From positions 310,001 to 374,000 of the forward strand of contig NZ_RBAK01000002.1 of assembly GCF_003626595.1 (NCBI RefSeq): DNA of 64,000 bases, written 5' to 3'. Source of the stretch: Micromonospora endolithica (GTDB taxonomy: Bacteria; Actinomycetota; Actinomycetes; Mycobacteriales; Micromonosporaceae). Position 1 is the stretch's first letter, and each line of letters begins with the position of its first letter. A program made the position numbers and the translations under genes. Positions 25,425 to 33,930 of this stretch are shown here, piece by piece. The notes beneath the pieces are model-generated. The model was not told where the DNA came from and did no database searches. It was given only the letters and a program-made list of their open reading frames with translations.

Positions 25425-25748
25425 TCAGCTTCCGAAGCCCGAGTCGGCCGGGAGCGAGATGTCCGGCTTCTCCAGCTCCTCCACGTTGACGTCCTTGAAC
25501 GTCATCACCCGTACGTTCTTCACGAACCGGGCGGGACGGTACATGTCCCACACCCAGGCGTCGTGCATCTCGACCTCGAAGTAGACCTCGCCGTCGGAGT
25601 TGCGGACGTGCAGGTCGACCTGGTTCGCGAGGTAGAAACGGCGCTCGGTCTCCACCACGTAGGAGAACTGGCGGACAATGTCGCGGTACTCCCGGTAGAG
25701 CTGCAGCTCCATCTCGGTCTCGTACTTCTCGAGATCTTCCGCGCTCAT
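25425..25748 (-). CDS. DUF2469 protein
   Basis: A 107-residue protein, MSAEDLEKYETEMELQLYRE onward, with FSYVVETERRFYLANQVDLH and the Trp-rich EMHDAWVWDMYRPARF, the conserved core of DUF2469. It is highly conserved in actinobacteria next to rnhB; function unknown. The ATG overlaps the rnhB stop as ATGA, so translation is probably coupled. Its low Arg and high Glu/Tyr content differ from the shadows around it. Confidence 0.93.
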   Translation of the reverse strand: MSAEDLEKYETEMELQLYREYRDIVRQFSYVVETERRFYLANQVDLHVRNSDGEVYFEVEMHDAWVWDMYRPARFVKNVRVMTFKDVNVEELEKPDISLPADSGFGS

Positions 25749-26557
25749 CGCACTCCGCCTTCCATGACCACATCTTCCCCCACCGGCGCCGGAGGCCGAG
25801 GCTGCTCGCCCAACGCCACGCCGACGGTACCCCCTGACGCCCGTGAGCGCTCCATCGGCTCGTCCGGCCGTGCGCCCATCGGCCGACGGGCCCGGGGCGG
25901 GGCGTCCCCCCGGCCCGACACGGCGGCCACGTTCACGTACGAGAAGCGGTGCTCCGCGCACGGCCCCCGCTCCCGCAGCGCCGCCGTGTGCTCCGGGGTG
26001 ATGTAGCCCTTGTGCTCGGCGAACCCGTAGCCGGGGAACGTCCCGTCCAGCTCGACCATGATCCGATCGCGGGTGACCTTGGCCAGTACGCTGGCCGCCG
26101 CCACACAGGCGGCGACCCGGTCGCCCTTCCAGACCGCCAGCCCCGGCACGTCCAGCCCGTCCACCCCGAAGCCGTCGGTGAGGACGTAGTCCGGTCGGGT
26201 GCGCAGCGAGGCCAGCGCGCGCCGCATCGCGGCGAGGTTGCACACGTGCAGGCCCCGGGCGTCGACCTCGTCGGCCGGGATCACCACCACCGCGTAGGCC
26301 AGGGCCCGGGCGACCACCTCGTCGTGGACCCGCTCCCGGCTGGCCGGGGTGAGCAGCTTCGAGTCGGCCAGTCCGTCGATCTCCCCGCGCCGGCCCTCGG
26401 GCAGGATCGCCGCGGCGGCGACCAGCGGACCGGCACAGGCCCCGCGGCCGGCCTCGTCGGCGCCGGCGACCTGCCGGAAGCCGCGCCGTTGCAGCGCCCG
26501 CTCCAGCGCGTAGAGACCGGCCTCGCGACGCACCACGGTACGGGGCGGCGTCAGCAC
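25745..26557 (-). CDS. rnhB: Ribonuclease HII
   Basis: A 270-residue protein from GTG 26557, with GGAGG 6 nt upstream. VAGADEAGRGACAGPLVAAA holds the catalytic Asp-Glu pair; VLTDGFGVDGLDVPG and AACVAAASVLAKVTRDRIM carry the later acidic and helical motifs. It cleaves RNA at ribonucleotides in DNA and RNA/DNA hybrids. The C-terminal 40 residues, Arg/Pro-rich, go beyond the usual length. The gene overlaps the Nudix gene by 7 bp and DUF2469 by 4 bp, forming one unit. Confidence 0.96.
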   Translation of the reverse strand: MLTPPRTVVRREAGLYALERALQRRGFRQVAGADEAGRGACAGPLVAAAAILPEGRRGEIDGLADSKLLTPASRERVHDEVVARALAYAVVVIPADEVDARGLHVCNLAAMRRALASLRTRPDYVLTDGFGVDGLDVPGLAVWKGDRVAACVAAASVLAKVTRDRIMVELDGTFPGYGFAEHKGYITPEHTAALRERGPCAEHRFSYVNVAAVSGRGDAPPRARRPMGARPDEPMERSRASGGTVGVALGEQPRPPAPVGEDVVMEGGVR

Positions 26558-27069
26558 GGGGCACCTCCGGTGGCCGCCGGAGCGGAACCGCCGGTGGGTG
26601 ACGACGGGACGACGCCCCCGGCCAGCGCGCGAGCGAGCACCGCCGGCAGGTCGGCCGGGTAGTAACGCTGCCCGCTGGCGGTCAACTCGTCGACGGACCA
26701 CCAACGGTGGTCGGGGACGCAGGCCCGCTCGACGTCGTTGAAGCCCGCCGTGTCGACCGCGTGCGCGTCCACCCGGACCAGGAAGAACTCCTGCTCCTGC
26801 CGGTACCAGACCCCGTCGAACGGGAACTCGGTCACGTCCCGGTGCACCGGCGCGCCGAACGCCTCCGGCGGCAGCCGCAGCCCGGTCTCCTCGGCCAGCT
26901 CGCGGGCCGCGCAGATGGCGTAGGTCTCGCCGGGGTCCAGGCCGCCGCCGGGGGTGAACCAGTAGCGGTGGTCGGGGCGGGCCGGGTCGAAGCCGCCGAA
27001 CAACAGCACCCGGCCGGCCGCGTCGACCAGCAGCACGCGGCTCGCACGCCGAGGGGTGTAGACAGTCAC
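26551..27069 (-). CDS. Nudix hydrolase
   Basis: A 172-residue protein from GTG 27069 (VTVYTPRRASRVLLVDAAG). The Nudix box is complete: GGGLDPGETYAICAARELAEETGL, near residues 44-67, giving GxxxxxE(x7)REhxEExGh. Nudix enzymes hydrolyse nucleoside diphosphate-linked compounds; the substrate is unknown. A -10-like CAGTCT lies 6 nt before the GTG, so the transcript may be leaderless. It is first in an apparent Nudix-rnhB-DUF2469 unit. An in-frame upstream ATG at 27105 is less likely. Confidence 0.92.
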   Translation of the reverse strand: MTVYTPRRASRVLLVDAAGRVLLFGGFDPARPDHRYWFTPGGGLDPGETYAICAARELAEETGLRLPPEAFGAPVHRDVTEFPFDGVWYRQEQEFFLVRVDAHAVDTAGFNDVERACVPDHRWWSVDELTASGQRYYPADLPAVLARALAGGVVPSSPTGGSAPAATGGAPC

Positions 27070-27121
27070 CGCCCCAGACTGCCAGACACCGCCGACAACG
27101 CCCACGGCGTGTCCGACCCGG

Positions 27122-27757
27122 TCAGGGCTTGGGAATCCCGTCGAACTGCTCCGGCACGCTCAGCCAGGTGGCCCGGTCGACCGGCCAGAAGACGGTGAAG
27201 GCCCGCCCCACCACCTCGTCCTCTTCGATGGTGGCCTCGTTGATGTCCTGGCCGGACTGCTGCCAGTGCTGCAACGAGTCGCCGGAGGCGGAGCGGTGGT
27301 CGCCCATCACCCAGAGTCGACCCTTCGGCACGGTGACGTCGAAGTCCTGGTCGGCGGGCTTGTCCCGCTCGCCGTCGATGGAGAACAGGTAGGGCTCGTC
27401 CAGCGGGGCCCCGTTGATGGTGATCCGCCCCTGCGGGTCGCAGCAGACCACGTGGTCGCCGCCCACGCCGATGACCCGCTTGATGAAGTCCTCGCCGTCG
27501 GGGTTGCCGCTCCACTCGACCGGCGCCTTGAAGACGACGACCTCGCCGCGCTCCGGCGACCGGAAGTCATAGACCAGCTTGTTGACCAGCACCCGATCAT
27601 CGATCTTGAGCGTGTTCTCCATCGACGGGGAGGGGATGAAGAAGGTCTGCAGCACGAAGGCCCGCACCAGCACCGCGACCAGGATCGCCACACCCAGGAG
27701 GATGGGCAGCTCCTTCCAGAAGGAGCTGCGCGGCTTGTCGGTCTGCTCGTCAATCAC
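27122..27757 (-). CDS. lepB: Signal peptidase I, second copy
   Basis: A 211-residue type I signal peptidase with one N-terminal membrane helix (about 18-38), the catalytic Ser45 in FFIPSPSMENTL, the general base Lys93 in DFIKRVIGVGGD, and MGDHRSASGDS as the last box. It cleaves signal peptides on the outer face of the membrane. The ATG overlaps the stop of the upstream signal peptidase gene as ATGA, so the two are cotranslated. It is shorter than its partner and has no C-terminal membrane helix. Confidence 0.96.
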   Translation of the reverse strand: MIDEQTDKPRSSFWKELPILLGVAILVAVLVRAFVLQTFFIPSPSMENTLKIDDRVLVNKLVYDFRSPERGEVVVFKAPVEWSGNPDGEDFIKRVIGVGGDHVVCCDPQGRITINGAPLDEPYLFSIDGERDKPADQDFDVTVPKGRLWVMGDHRSASGDSLQHWQQSGQDINEATIEEDEVVGRAFTVFWPVDRATWLSVPEQFDGIPKP

Positions 27758-28635
27758 GGAAGGAGCCTACGTTGCCGGGCTGGACGCCACCGACCGGAAC
27801 GCGCGAGAACGGTCAGGGCCCCCGCGATCGGGACGAGCAGCACCACACCGCCCCCGGGGGTCGGGCGGACCGGCGGCGCGCCGGTGGAGGCGGTGACCGG
27901 CCCGGAGACGTCCTCGAACGTGTCCGGGGCGGACAGCGAGTTCCACCGCGACGACGGCCACACCACCGCGAACGCCCGGCCCACCACGTTGTCGATCGGC
28001 ACCGGCCCCTGGCAGCGGGCGTCCTGGGAGACCGCCCGGTGGTCGCCCATCACGAAGATCTGCCCCGGCGGGACGACGACCTCCTCGAACCGCCGCGCCC
28101 GGCACTCCCGCGGGTTGGGCGGCACGTCCAGCGGGGAGTCCCGGACGACGTACGGCTCGTCCAGCGGGGTGCCGTTGACCAGCACCCGGCCCTGCGCGTC
28201 GCAGCACTTCACCCGGTCGCCCGGCAGCCCGATGACCCGCTTGATGAAGTCCTTCTCGCCGGGGCGGCTCACCCCGACCAGGTCGCCCACCGTCCGGCCG
28301 AGTTGGCCGGTGAAGCCGGGATCGGGTTGCTCGTCCACCTGCGGGGCCCACCGGTCGGTGCCCCGGAACACGACCACCTCGCCGCGCAACGGGTCGCGTA
28401 CGTCGTAGACGACCTTGTTGACCAGCACGCGGTCACCGACGAGGAGGGTGTCCTCCATCGAACCGGAGGGGATGAAGAACGCCTGGAGCAGGAAGGTGCG
28501 GATCAGCACCGCCAGGCAGAACGCGACGATCAGCAGCAGCGGTAGCTCCTGCCAGAGCGGCATCTGCCGCTTGGTGCGGCGGGCCCGCCGGCGCCACGGA
28601 TCGACCGTGCCGTCCTCGTCAAGCGTCTGCACCAC
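27754..28635 (-). CDS. lepB: Signal peptidase I, first copy
   Basis: A 293-residue paralogue: N-terminal cytoplasmic basic segment, membrane helix about 31-50, catalytic Ser59 in FFIPSGSMEDTL, Lys132 in DFIKRVIGLPGD, and MGDHRAVSQDARCQG as the last box. An insertion of about 25 residues lies between the Ser and Lys motifs compared with the second copy, and a likely C-terminal membrane helix (GGVVLLVPIAGALTVLA) is present, so the topology is N-in with the active domain outside and C-in. The GTG start is at 28635, about 20 nt downstream of a terminator hairpin. Confidence 0.95.
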   Translation of the reverse strand: MVQTLDEDGTVDPWRRRARRTKRQMPLWQELPLLLIVAFCLAVLIRTFLLQAFFIPSGSMEDTLLVGDRVLVNKVVYDVRDPLRGEVVVFRGTDRWAPQVDEQPDPGFTGQLGRTVGDLVGVSRPGEKDFIKRVIGLPGDRVKCCDAQGRVLVNGTPLDEPYVVRDSPLDVPPNPRECRARRFEEVVVPPGQIFVMGDHRAVSQDARCQGPVPIDNVVGRAFAVVWPSSRWNSLSAPDTFEDVSGPVTASTGAPPVRPTPGGGVVLLVPIAGALTVLARSGRWRPARQRRLLP

Positions 28636-28653
28636 GCCACTCCCCGGTCCGCA

Positions 28654-28704
28654 GAAAAAACACTACCGCCCGGGCGCCTCGTCGAGGCCCCCCGGGCGGT
28701 AGTG
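28654..28704 (-). terminator. Rho-independent terminator after rplS
   Basis: CACTACCGCCCGGG (28661-28674) pairs with CCCGGGCGGTAGTG (28691-28704), a 14-bp stem; the loop holds a further GCCTCG/CGAGGC stem. On the minus strand it is followed by six T residues (28655-28660). This is one of only two terminators in the window with a clear U-tract and should end the rpsP-rplS operon. Confidence 0.92.
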
Positions 28705-28819
28705 GACGTCTTCCCGTCGTGCTGACGGGGTGTCGCCCGGCTGCGCCCGTACCGACCAGGGTAGTGCGGTCCGGACAGTACGGCATACGCGCAGCTCAAG
28801 CGGCGTGGCGAGCGGAGAG

Positions 28820-29176
28820 TCAGCTGGGCTGCTTCTCGCGCTTCTCCTTGATCTTGGCCTTCTTGCCGCGCAGCTCGCGCAGGTAGTAGAGCTTGGCGCG
28901 CCGCACGTCACCGCGGACCACGACCTCGATCCGGTCGATGGCCGGGCTGTTCAGCGGGTAGGTCCGCTCCACACCCACGCCAAAGCTGATCTTGCGGACC
29001 GAGAAGGTCTCGCGCAGGCCGTCACCCTGGCGGCGGATGACCACGCCCTGGAAGATCTGGACACGGGACCGGTTGCCCTCGACGACCCGCGCGTGCACCT
29101 TCACGGTGTCACCGGCACGGAAGTCGGGGAGGTCGACCCGCTTCGACTGGGCGTCAAGGGCGTCCAGGATGTTCAT
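28820..29176 (-). CDS. rplS: 50S ribosomal protein L19
   Basis: A 118-residue protein starting [20 protein letters not shown] at ATG 29176. [26 protein letters not shown] and [24 protein letters not shown] are L19 motifs. L19 lies at the 30S-50S interface. An upstream in-frame GTG at 29212 would add 12 unlikely residues. It is the last gene of the rpsP operon, but a 144-bp structured gap separates it from trmD. Confidence 0.98.
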   Translation of the reverse strand: MNILDALDAQSKRVDLPDFRAGDTVKVHARVVEGNRSRVQIFQGVVIRRQGDGLRETFSVRKISFGVGVERTYPLNSPAIDRIEVVVRGDVRRAKLYYLRELRGKKAKIKEKREKQPS

Positions 29177-29235
29177 CGCTGTGTCCTCGTGAGGCTCACG
29201 GCGCACCGTCACTCGGTGCGCGGATGGGTGATTCT

Positions 29236-29279
29236 GATCCCCGGATGGCGGACGGCGCGCCGTCCCCCGGTCGGGGATC
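29236..29279 (-). promoter_or_regulatory. Structured leader of rplS
   Basis: GATCCCCG (29236-29243) pairs with CGGGGATC (29272-29279), enclosing the exact 14-nt palindrome GACGGCGCGCCGTC (29251-29264). CCGACC (29287-29292) and GGTCGG (29301-29306) form a further stem toward trmD. It may be an autoregulatory L19 target, an attenuator or an RNA-processing site. Confidence 0.5.
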
Positions 29280-29320
29280 CTCGCAACCGACCACGGGCGC
29301 GGTCGGATGCGGCAACCTCC

Positions 29321-30094
29321 CTACTTTGCCACATCCCCCGGGGCCACCTGAAATCCGGCCCGTTCCAGCGCGACCATGTCCCGTTTGTCCAGGGTGCCGA
29401 GGTCGAGCGCGGCGAGCAGGTCCGGCCGTCGCAGCGCCGTCCGGGTCAGCGCCGCGTCCCGCCGCCAGCGGGCGATCCGGCCGTGGTCGCCGGAGCGGAG
29501 GACCTCCGGCACGTCCAGCCCCCGCCAGGTGGCCGGCTTGGTGTACATCGGCGCCTCCAGCAGGCCGTGCGCGTGCGACTCGTCCTCCAGCGAGCCGGCG
29601 TTGCCGAGCACGCCGGGCAGCAGCCGGGTGACCGCCTCCAGGATGACCAGCACCGCCACCTCGCCGCCGAAGAGCACGTAGTCGCCGAGGGAGACCTCGG
29701 TGACCGGCATCCGGGTGGCGGCGTGGTCCAGCACCCGCTGGTCGATCCCCTCGTACCGGCCGCAGGCGAAGAGCAGGTGCGGCGCGGCGGCCAACTCGTG
29801 CGCCAGCGCCTGGGTGAAGGGCACGCCGGTCGGCGCGGGCACCACCAGGTGGGGCGGCGGGACCTCGGCCGGGGCGAGGGAGTCCAGCGCCTCGCCCCAC
29901 GGCTCCGGCCGCATCACCATTCCCGGCCCGCCGCCGTACGGCGTGTCGTCGACCGTGCGGTGCACGTCGTGGGTCCAGGTCCGCAGATCGTGTACGGCCA
30001 ACCGCAGCGTCCCGTTGGCCCGGGCCTTCCCGATCAGGGACAGGTCCAGCGGGGCGAGGTACTCGGGGAAGATCGACACGATGTCGACGCGCAT
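29321..30094 (-). CDS. trmD: tRNA (guanine37-N1)-methyltransferase
   Basis: A 257-residue SPOUT-class enzyme. It starts [20 protein letters not shown], and contains [19 protein letters not shown] and [16 protein letters not shown], with the trefoil-knot SAM site in [21 protein letters not shown]. It methylates G37 of tRNAs reading CNN codons, preventing +1 frameshifts. It lies between rimM and rplS in the standard operon; the 65-bp gap to rimM holds a duplicated hairpin. Confidence 0.98.
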   Translation of the reverse strand: MRVDIVSIFPEYLAPLDLSLIGKARANGTLRLAVHDLRTWTHDVHRTVDDTPYGGGPGMVMRPEPWGEALDSLAPAEVPPPHLVVPAPTGVPFTQALAHELAAAPHLLFACGRYEGIDQRVLDHAATRMPVTEVSLGDYVLFGGEVAVLVILEAVTRLLPGVLGNAGSLEDESHAHGLLEAPMYTKPATWRGLDVPEVLRSGDHGRIARWRRDAALTRTALRRPDLLAALDLGTLDKRDMVALERAGFQVAPGDVAK

Positions 30095-30111
30095 GCGGGG
30101 TCGCTCCAGCG

Positions 30112-30160
30112 GATCGGGGGCCTGTGTGCGACAGGCGTGATCGGGGCCTGTGCGACAGGC
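30112..30160. repeat. Duplicated hairpin at the rimM-trmD junction
   Basis: GATCGGGGGCCTGTGTGCGA continued by CAGGC (30112-30136) is followed by a near copy, GATCGGGGCCTGTGCGACAG continued by GC (30139-30160), differing by a few bases. Each copy can fold through GCCTGT/ACAGGC. The second reaches into the rimM stop codon. Confidence 0.85.
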
Positions 30161-30714
30161 TAGAGGTCGAGCAGGCCGGCGGGCGGGTCGACGACGACGC
30201 GACCGCCGGCGAGGTCCACCTCGGGCACGATCGCCCGGACGAACGGGATCAGCGCGGTACGCCCCTCGGGCCGGCGCAGGACCAGCAGGTCGGAGGCGGG
30301 CGCGTGGTCGATCCGGACCACCTCGCCCAGGCTGTCGCCGCCCGGGGTGACCACGGCCAGCCCGACGAGCTGGTGGTCGTGGAACTCCTCCGGATCCTCC
30401 GGCGGGGTGACATCGCCGCTGTCCACCGCGAGCATCGTGCCGCGCAACGCCTCGGCGGTGTCCCGGTCCAGGACACCCTCGAACGCGACCAGCAGCCGTC
30501 CCTGGTGGAACCGGGCGGCCTCCACGGTCAGCTCTGCCGGGACCCGGTAGGCCACCGGCACGGCCCCGGGCTCGTCCCGGGGTCTCGCCCCGGGTTCGGT
30601 GCGCAGCACCGCCCCCGGGGCGAAACGGTCCTCGGGCTCGTCGGTCCGCACCTCCACGGTGACCTCACCGCGGATCCCGTGCGGCTTGCCGATCCTGCCG
30701 ACGATGAGCAGCAT
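30160..30714 (-). CDS. rimM: Ribosome maturation factor RimM
   Basis: A 184-residue protein with an N-terminal beta-barrel domain, starting [20 protein letters not shown], and a C-terminal PRC-barrel domain with [20 protein letters not shown] and [21 protein letters not shown]. It helps assemble the 30S head near S19. ATG 30714 overlaps the khpA stop by one base (TGATG). Full length. Confidence 0.97.
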   Translation of the reverse strand: MLLIVGRIGKPHGIRGEVTVEVRTDEPEDRFAPGAVLRTEPGARPRDEPGAVPVAYRVPAELTVEAARFHQGRLLVAFEGVLDRDTAEALRGTMLAVDSGDVTPPEDPEEFHDHQLVGLAVVTPGGDSLGEVVRIDHAPASDLLVLRRPEGRTALIPFVRAIVPEVDLAGGRVVVDPPAGLLDL

Positions 30715-30947
30715 CAGTACGAGTCGACGATGTCGACGCGTACGCCGCGGCCACCGATGGAGCCGATCACCTGGCGCAGCGCCTTGGCGGTCCGGCCGGA
30801 CCGCCCGATCACCGTGCCGAGGTCCTCGGGGTGCACGCGGACCTCGAGCCGCTTGCCCCGACGGGAGTCGACCAGCCGGACGCGTACGTCATCGGGGTGG
30901 TCGACGATGCCCTTGACCAGGTGCTCCAACGCCGGGCGCAGAGGCAT
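30714..30947 (-). CDS. khpA: KH-domain RNA-binding protein KhpA
   Basis: A 77-residue protein from ATG 30947, MPLRPALEHLVKGIVDHPDD onward, consisting of one KH domain; the GxxG loop is GRSG in GTVIGRSGRTAKALRQVIG. KhpA, often with KhpB, binds small and messenger RNAs. It sits between rpsP and rimM, as in most actinobacteria and Firmicutes. The frame extends upstream to 30974, but that part lies in the end of rpsP. Confidence 0.95.
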   Translation of the reverse strand: MPLRPALEHLVKGIVDHPDDVRVRLVDSRRGKRLEVRVHPEDLGTVIGRSGRTAKALRQVIGSIGGRGVRVDIVDSY

Positions 30948-30948
30948 C

Positions 30949-31422
30949 TCAGGCCTGCTCGCCGGAGTCCGCACCGGCCTGCTCCTCGGTCTTCGGCGCC
31001 TCGGCGGGAGCCTCGGCCTTGGCGGGAGCCTCGGCCTTGGCGGCCTTCTTGGCCGGCTTGGCCGGGGTCTCCGGAGCCAGGCCTGCGGCGGCCTTCGCCT
31101 CGGCCTCGTAGGCCGCCTTGCGGTCGGCCCGCTCGGGGGCGACCTTCAGCGGCGGCGGAGCCGGCAGGCCCTTGTACTTCTGCCAGTCACCGGTCAGCTC
31201 CAGCAGACGCTGGACCGCCTCGCTCGGCTGCGCGCCGACGGAGAGCCAGTACTGCACCCGCTCGGACTTGACCTCGATCACCGAAGGGTCCTCCTTCGGC
31301 TGGTACACGCCCACGAACTCGATCGCGCGGCCGTCGCGCTTGGTGCGCGAGTCGGCGACGACGATGCGGTACTGCGGGTTGCGGATCTTGCCCATCCGCA
31401 GGAGCCGGATCTTTACGGCCAC
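30949..31422 (-). CDS. rpsP: 30S ribosomal protein S16 with Ala/Lys/Glu-rich tail
   Basis: The first 85 residues are standard S16: [20 protein letters not shown], then [20 protein letters not shown]. The total is 157 residues. The extra C-terminal 70 are low-complexity, with repeats of [12 protein letters not shown] and an acidic end. Such tails are common in actinobacterial S16, usually shorter. GTG start with AGGAG 10 nt upstream. It is the first gene of the rpsP-khpA-rimM-trmD-rplS operon. Confidence 0.97.
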   Translation of the reverse strand: MAVKIRLLRMGKIRNPQYRIVVADSRTKRDGRAIEFVGVYQPKEDPSVIEVKSERVQYWLSVGAQPSEAVQRLLELTGDWQKYKGLPAPPPLKVAPERADRKAAYEAEAKAAAGLAPETPAKPAKKAAKAEAPAKAEAPAEAPKTEEQAGADSGEQA

Positions 31423-31671
31423 GGTTGTTTCGCTCCTGTTGCGATCTCACCGTCCCCGACGGGGGGCGGTGCACGGGTGAGCGCCGACCGGCACAGTGGG
31501 GTTTGTGCGTGAGGCTGCTCGGTGGACTGACGACGCGCCCGGGTTAGAGGGCGCCGGACGCGCGCCGGGTACCAGCCAACCATTCTGCCAGATCCGGCCC
31601 GGGCTTCTCACACCGGACCGACCCGGGTCACCCGCCACCGCCGCGGTGTGACCGGAAACACACCCCGCCGG

Positions 31672-32319
31672 TCAGCGTACCGGTGGCCGGTCCCAGCCCG
31701 CCGGCAGCTCGGCCGGGGTGGTCCAGTCGGCCGGCGGGACGAAGTCGCACCAGGTGCCGTCGAACGGGAACTCCCCCGCCTCGGCCCGGGCGATGACCCG
31801 TTTGCCCTCGGCGCGCACCTCGTCCGGGTCGGGCACCCAGTAGTGGTCCGGGAAGGCCAGCCGCTCGACGAACTCGCCCTCGTCCTTCCACTCCCAACTC
31901 AGGTCGGGGCGGACGACGACGTCGAGATCCTGGTCGACCATGTCCACCCCGGCGAGGTGACCGTCGTCCCAGCGCACGCCCGGCTCTTCCAGGTTGACGT
32001 ACCAGCTGGCGTGCCGGTCCCGCGGATCCCGGAACCACCAGACCGAGTGCGCGGCCCCGGCGGGCAGGAACTTGAGCAGCGGTGGGCCGTTCCACCGGCC
32101 GGGCGCCAGCCGGTACGCCGAGGTGATCCACTCGGCGAACGGCACGGCCCGCATGCCGAGCCCGGCCTCGGTCACCTCGCTGGCGGTCGGAGTGCCCCGC
32201 GCGATCCAGATGAGCAGGCCCCGCTCGTCGTCGCTGACCACACGGGCGGCGCGGACCCAGCCGATGCGGCCCCGACGGACGTTGCGGTGCACGATCAGCC
32301 GCCCGGGTTCGAACCTCAC
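31672..32319 (-). CDS. DUF402 protein (FomD/Ntdp-like phosphatase fold)
   Basis: A 215-residue protein with the DUF402 core: SVWWFRDPRDRHASWYVNLEEP, VDMVDQDLDVVVRPDLSWEWKDE, where Asp and Glu residues bind metal in related nucleotide phosphatases. Known relatives hydrolyse CMP-linked intermediates (FomD) or nucleoside tri- and diphosphates (Ntdp). The substrate here is not known. The GTG start at 32319 has TAGGGT 6 nt upstream, so it is likely leaderless. It stands alone between the rpsP operon and proS. Confidence 0.88.
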   Translation of the reverse strand: MRFEPGRLIVHRNVRRGRIGWVRAARVVSDDERGLLIWIARGTPTASEVTEAGLGMRAVPFAEWITSAYRLAPGRWNGPPLLKFLPAGAAHSVWWFRDPRDRHASWYVNLEEPGVRWDDGHLAGVDMVDQDLDVVVRPDLSWEWKDEGEFVERLAFPDHYWVPDPDEVRAEGKRVIARAEAGEFPFDGTWCDFVPPADWTTPAELPAGWDRPPVR

Positions 32320-32325
32320 GCCACG

Positions 32326-32331
32326 ACCCTA
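32326..32331 (-). promoter_or_regulatory. -10 element TAGGGT for the DUF402 gene
   Basis: Minus-strand TAGGGT ends 6 nt before the GTG at 32319; no ribosome-binding site in the gap. Likely leaderless. Confidence 0.55.
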
Positions 32332-32396
32332 CCGAGCCGCCGTCGACCCCCGTCGGAGCACCCGGCGCGACCGCCACCGCCCCGCCGTCCGGCGTG

Positions 32397-32455
32397 GGTT
32401 AGGAAGGGGCCCTTCCCATGCACGAGGCGTTAGGAAGGGGCCCTTCCTTACACCT
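32397..32455 (-). repeat. Double-palindrome repeat, copy C (inverted)
   Basis: On the minus strand it follows the proS stop codon within four bases: TGTAAGGAAGGGGCCCTTCC, then TAACGCCTCGTGCATGG, then GAAGGGGCCCCTTCCTAACC. The palindromes GGAAGGGGCCCTTCC are the best preserved of the four copies. Confidence 0.9.
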
Positions 32456-33861
32456 CAGTAGGCGCGGGCGAGCACGGCGACCAGGTCCGGCTCGTCCTCG
32501 GAGTCGGGGACCGAGCCGTCGGCGCGCAGCAGGCAGCGCACGGTGACACCCTGGCCGTTGGCCTCGGTCTCGCCGGCCACCCCGACCGCCGACCACGGCA
32601 CCTTGGCCCAGCCGGTGGCCGCCGCCTCGATCGCCTCGGCGAGCGTGGAGACCTCGACGGTGTGCGACTCGCGGTAGGCCAGCGCCTGGTCGTGCAGCGC
32701 CTTCTGGTCCGCGTCCAGCGCCGCGAGCACCGCGCCGACCACGTCGGCGACCGGCGTCGGGGACTTCGAGCCGTCCGTACGCCGGACCACCACCGCGTTG
32801 CCGGTGGCCAGGTCGCGGGGGCCGACCTCGACGCGTACCGGATAGCCACGCAGCTCGGCGTCGACGGCCCGGCGGCCGAACGGGGTGTCGGTGCGGTCGT
32901 CGAGCGCGACCCGGACCCCGGCGTCGCGCAGGCCGTCGCGGAGCTTGGCCGCCGCCTCACCGACGCCCTCGCCGTCCTTGACCACCATGACGTACGCCTG
33001 GACGGGTGCCAGCTTCGGCGGTACCCGCAGGCCGTTGTCGTCACCGTGACACATGATCAGACCGCCGAGCATCCGGGTCGACGTGCCCCAGGACGTCGTC
33101 CAGGCGTGTTCCCGGCCGCCCTCGGCCGAGGAGTAGCTGATGTCGAACGCCTTGGCGAAGTTCTGCCCCAGCTCGTGGCTGGTGCCCAGCTGGAGCGCCT
33201 TGCCGTCGCCCATCATGCCTTCGCAGGTGTACGTGGCGGTCGCGCCGGCGAAGCGCTCCCGGGCGGTCTTGAGGCCGACCACCACCGGGATGCCGATGAC
33301 GTTGACCATCAGGTCCTCGTACGCCTCGTGCAGGATCCGCCGCGCGTAGGCGCGGGCGTCTTCCCTGGTCGCGTGGGCGGTGTGCCCCTCCTGCCAGAGG
33401 AACTCGCTGGTCCGCAGGAAGATCCGGGGGCGCAGCTCCCAGCGGACCACGTTCGCCCACTGGTTCAGCAGCAGCGGCAGGTCCCGGTAGGAGTCGATCC
33501 ACTTGGCCATGAACTCGCCGATGACGGTCTCGCTGGTGGGGCGCACCACGATCGGCTCGGCGAGCTGCTTGCCGCCGCCGTGGGTGACCACCGCCAGCTC
33601 CGGCGAGAAGCCCTCGACGTGCTCGGCCTCCCGCTTGAGGTAGCTCTCCGGGATGAACAGCGGGAAGTACGCGTTCTCCGCCCCGGCGGCCTTGATCCGG
33701 GCGTCCATCTCGGCCTGCATCCGCTCCCAGATGGCGTAGCCGGCCGGTCGGATCACCATGGTCCCCCGGACCGGGCCGTTGTCGGCCAGCTTCGCCTTGG
33801 CGATCAGGTCCTGGTACCAGCGGGGAAAGTCCTCCGCACGGGGAGTGAGCACGCGTGCCAT
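32455..33861 (-). CDS. proS: Prolyl-tRNA synthetase, short (archaeal/eukaryal-like) type
   Basis: A 468-residue class II synthetase. Motif 2 is in ELRPRIFLRTSEFLWQEGHT, the proline site includes TSETVIGEFMAKWI, and AGATATYTCEGMMGDGKALQ with HGDDNGLRVPP follows. It lacks the long insertion (INS editing domain) between motifs 2 and 3 of the E. coli type and has a C-terminal extension of the kind seen in type-3 enzymes. It attaches proline to tRNA(Pro). A -10 TAGGAT lies 8 nt before the ATG. Confidence 0.96.
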   Translation of the reverse strand: MARVLTPRAEDFPRWYQDLIAKAKLADNGPVRGTMVIRPAGYAIWERMQAEMDARIKAAGAENAYFPLFIPESYLKREAEHVEGFSPELAVVTHGGGKQLAEPIVVRPTSETVIGEFMAKWIDSYRDLPLLLNQWANVVRWELRPRIFLRTSEFLWQEGHTAHATREDARAYARRILHEAYEDLMVNVIGIPVVVGLKTARERFAGATATYTCEGMMGDGKALQLGTSHELGQNFAKAFDISYSSAEGGREHAWTTSWGTSTRMLGGLIMCHGDDNGLRVPPKLAPVQAYVMVVKDGEGVGEAAAKLRDGLRDAGVRVALDDRTDTPFGRRAVDAELRGYPVRVEVGPRDLATGNAVVVRRTDGSKSPTPVADVVGAVLAALDADQKALHDQALAYRESHTVEVSTLAEAIEAAATGWAKVPWSAVGVAGETEANGQGVTVRCLLRADGSVPDSEDEPDLVAVLARAY

Positions 33862-33869
33862 GACCGCAG

Positions 33870-33875
33870 ATCCTA
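33870..33875 (-). promoter_or_regulatory. -10 element TAGGAT for proS
   Basis: Minus-strand TAGGAT ends 8 nt before the proS ATG at 33861, with no Shine-Dalgarno sequence, so a leaderless or nearly leaderless mRNA is likely. Confidence 0.5.
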
Positions 33876-33916
33876 TGCGCCGCCCGTCGGGGCGGCGCGC
33901 TCGGGCGCGCCATCGC

Positions 33917-33922
33917 TAGCAT
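33917..33922 (+). promoter_or_regulatory. -10 element TAGCAT, likely leaderless transcript
   Basis: TAGCAT ends 8 nt before the ATG at 33931. The promoter is divergent from that of proS, and the two -10 elements are about 42 bp apart, back to back. Confidence 0.45.
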
Positions 33923-33930
33923 CTGCCGTC

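Noticed and set aside
31423..31671. RNA gene or small protein between rpsP and the DUF402 gene
   Set aside because: No cloverleaf, terminator with U-tract or convincing frame found; only promoter-type sequence for rpsP is likely.
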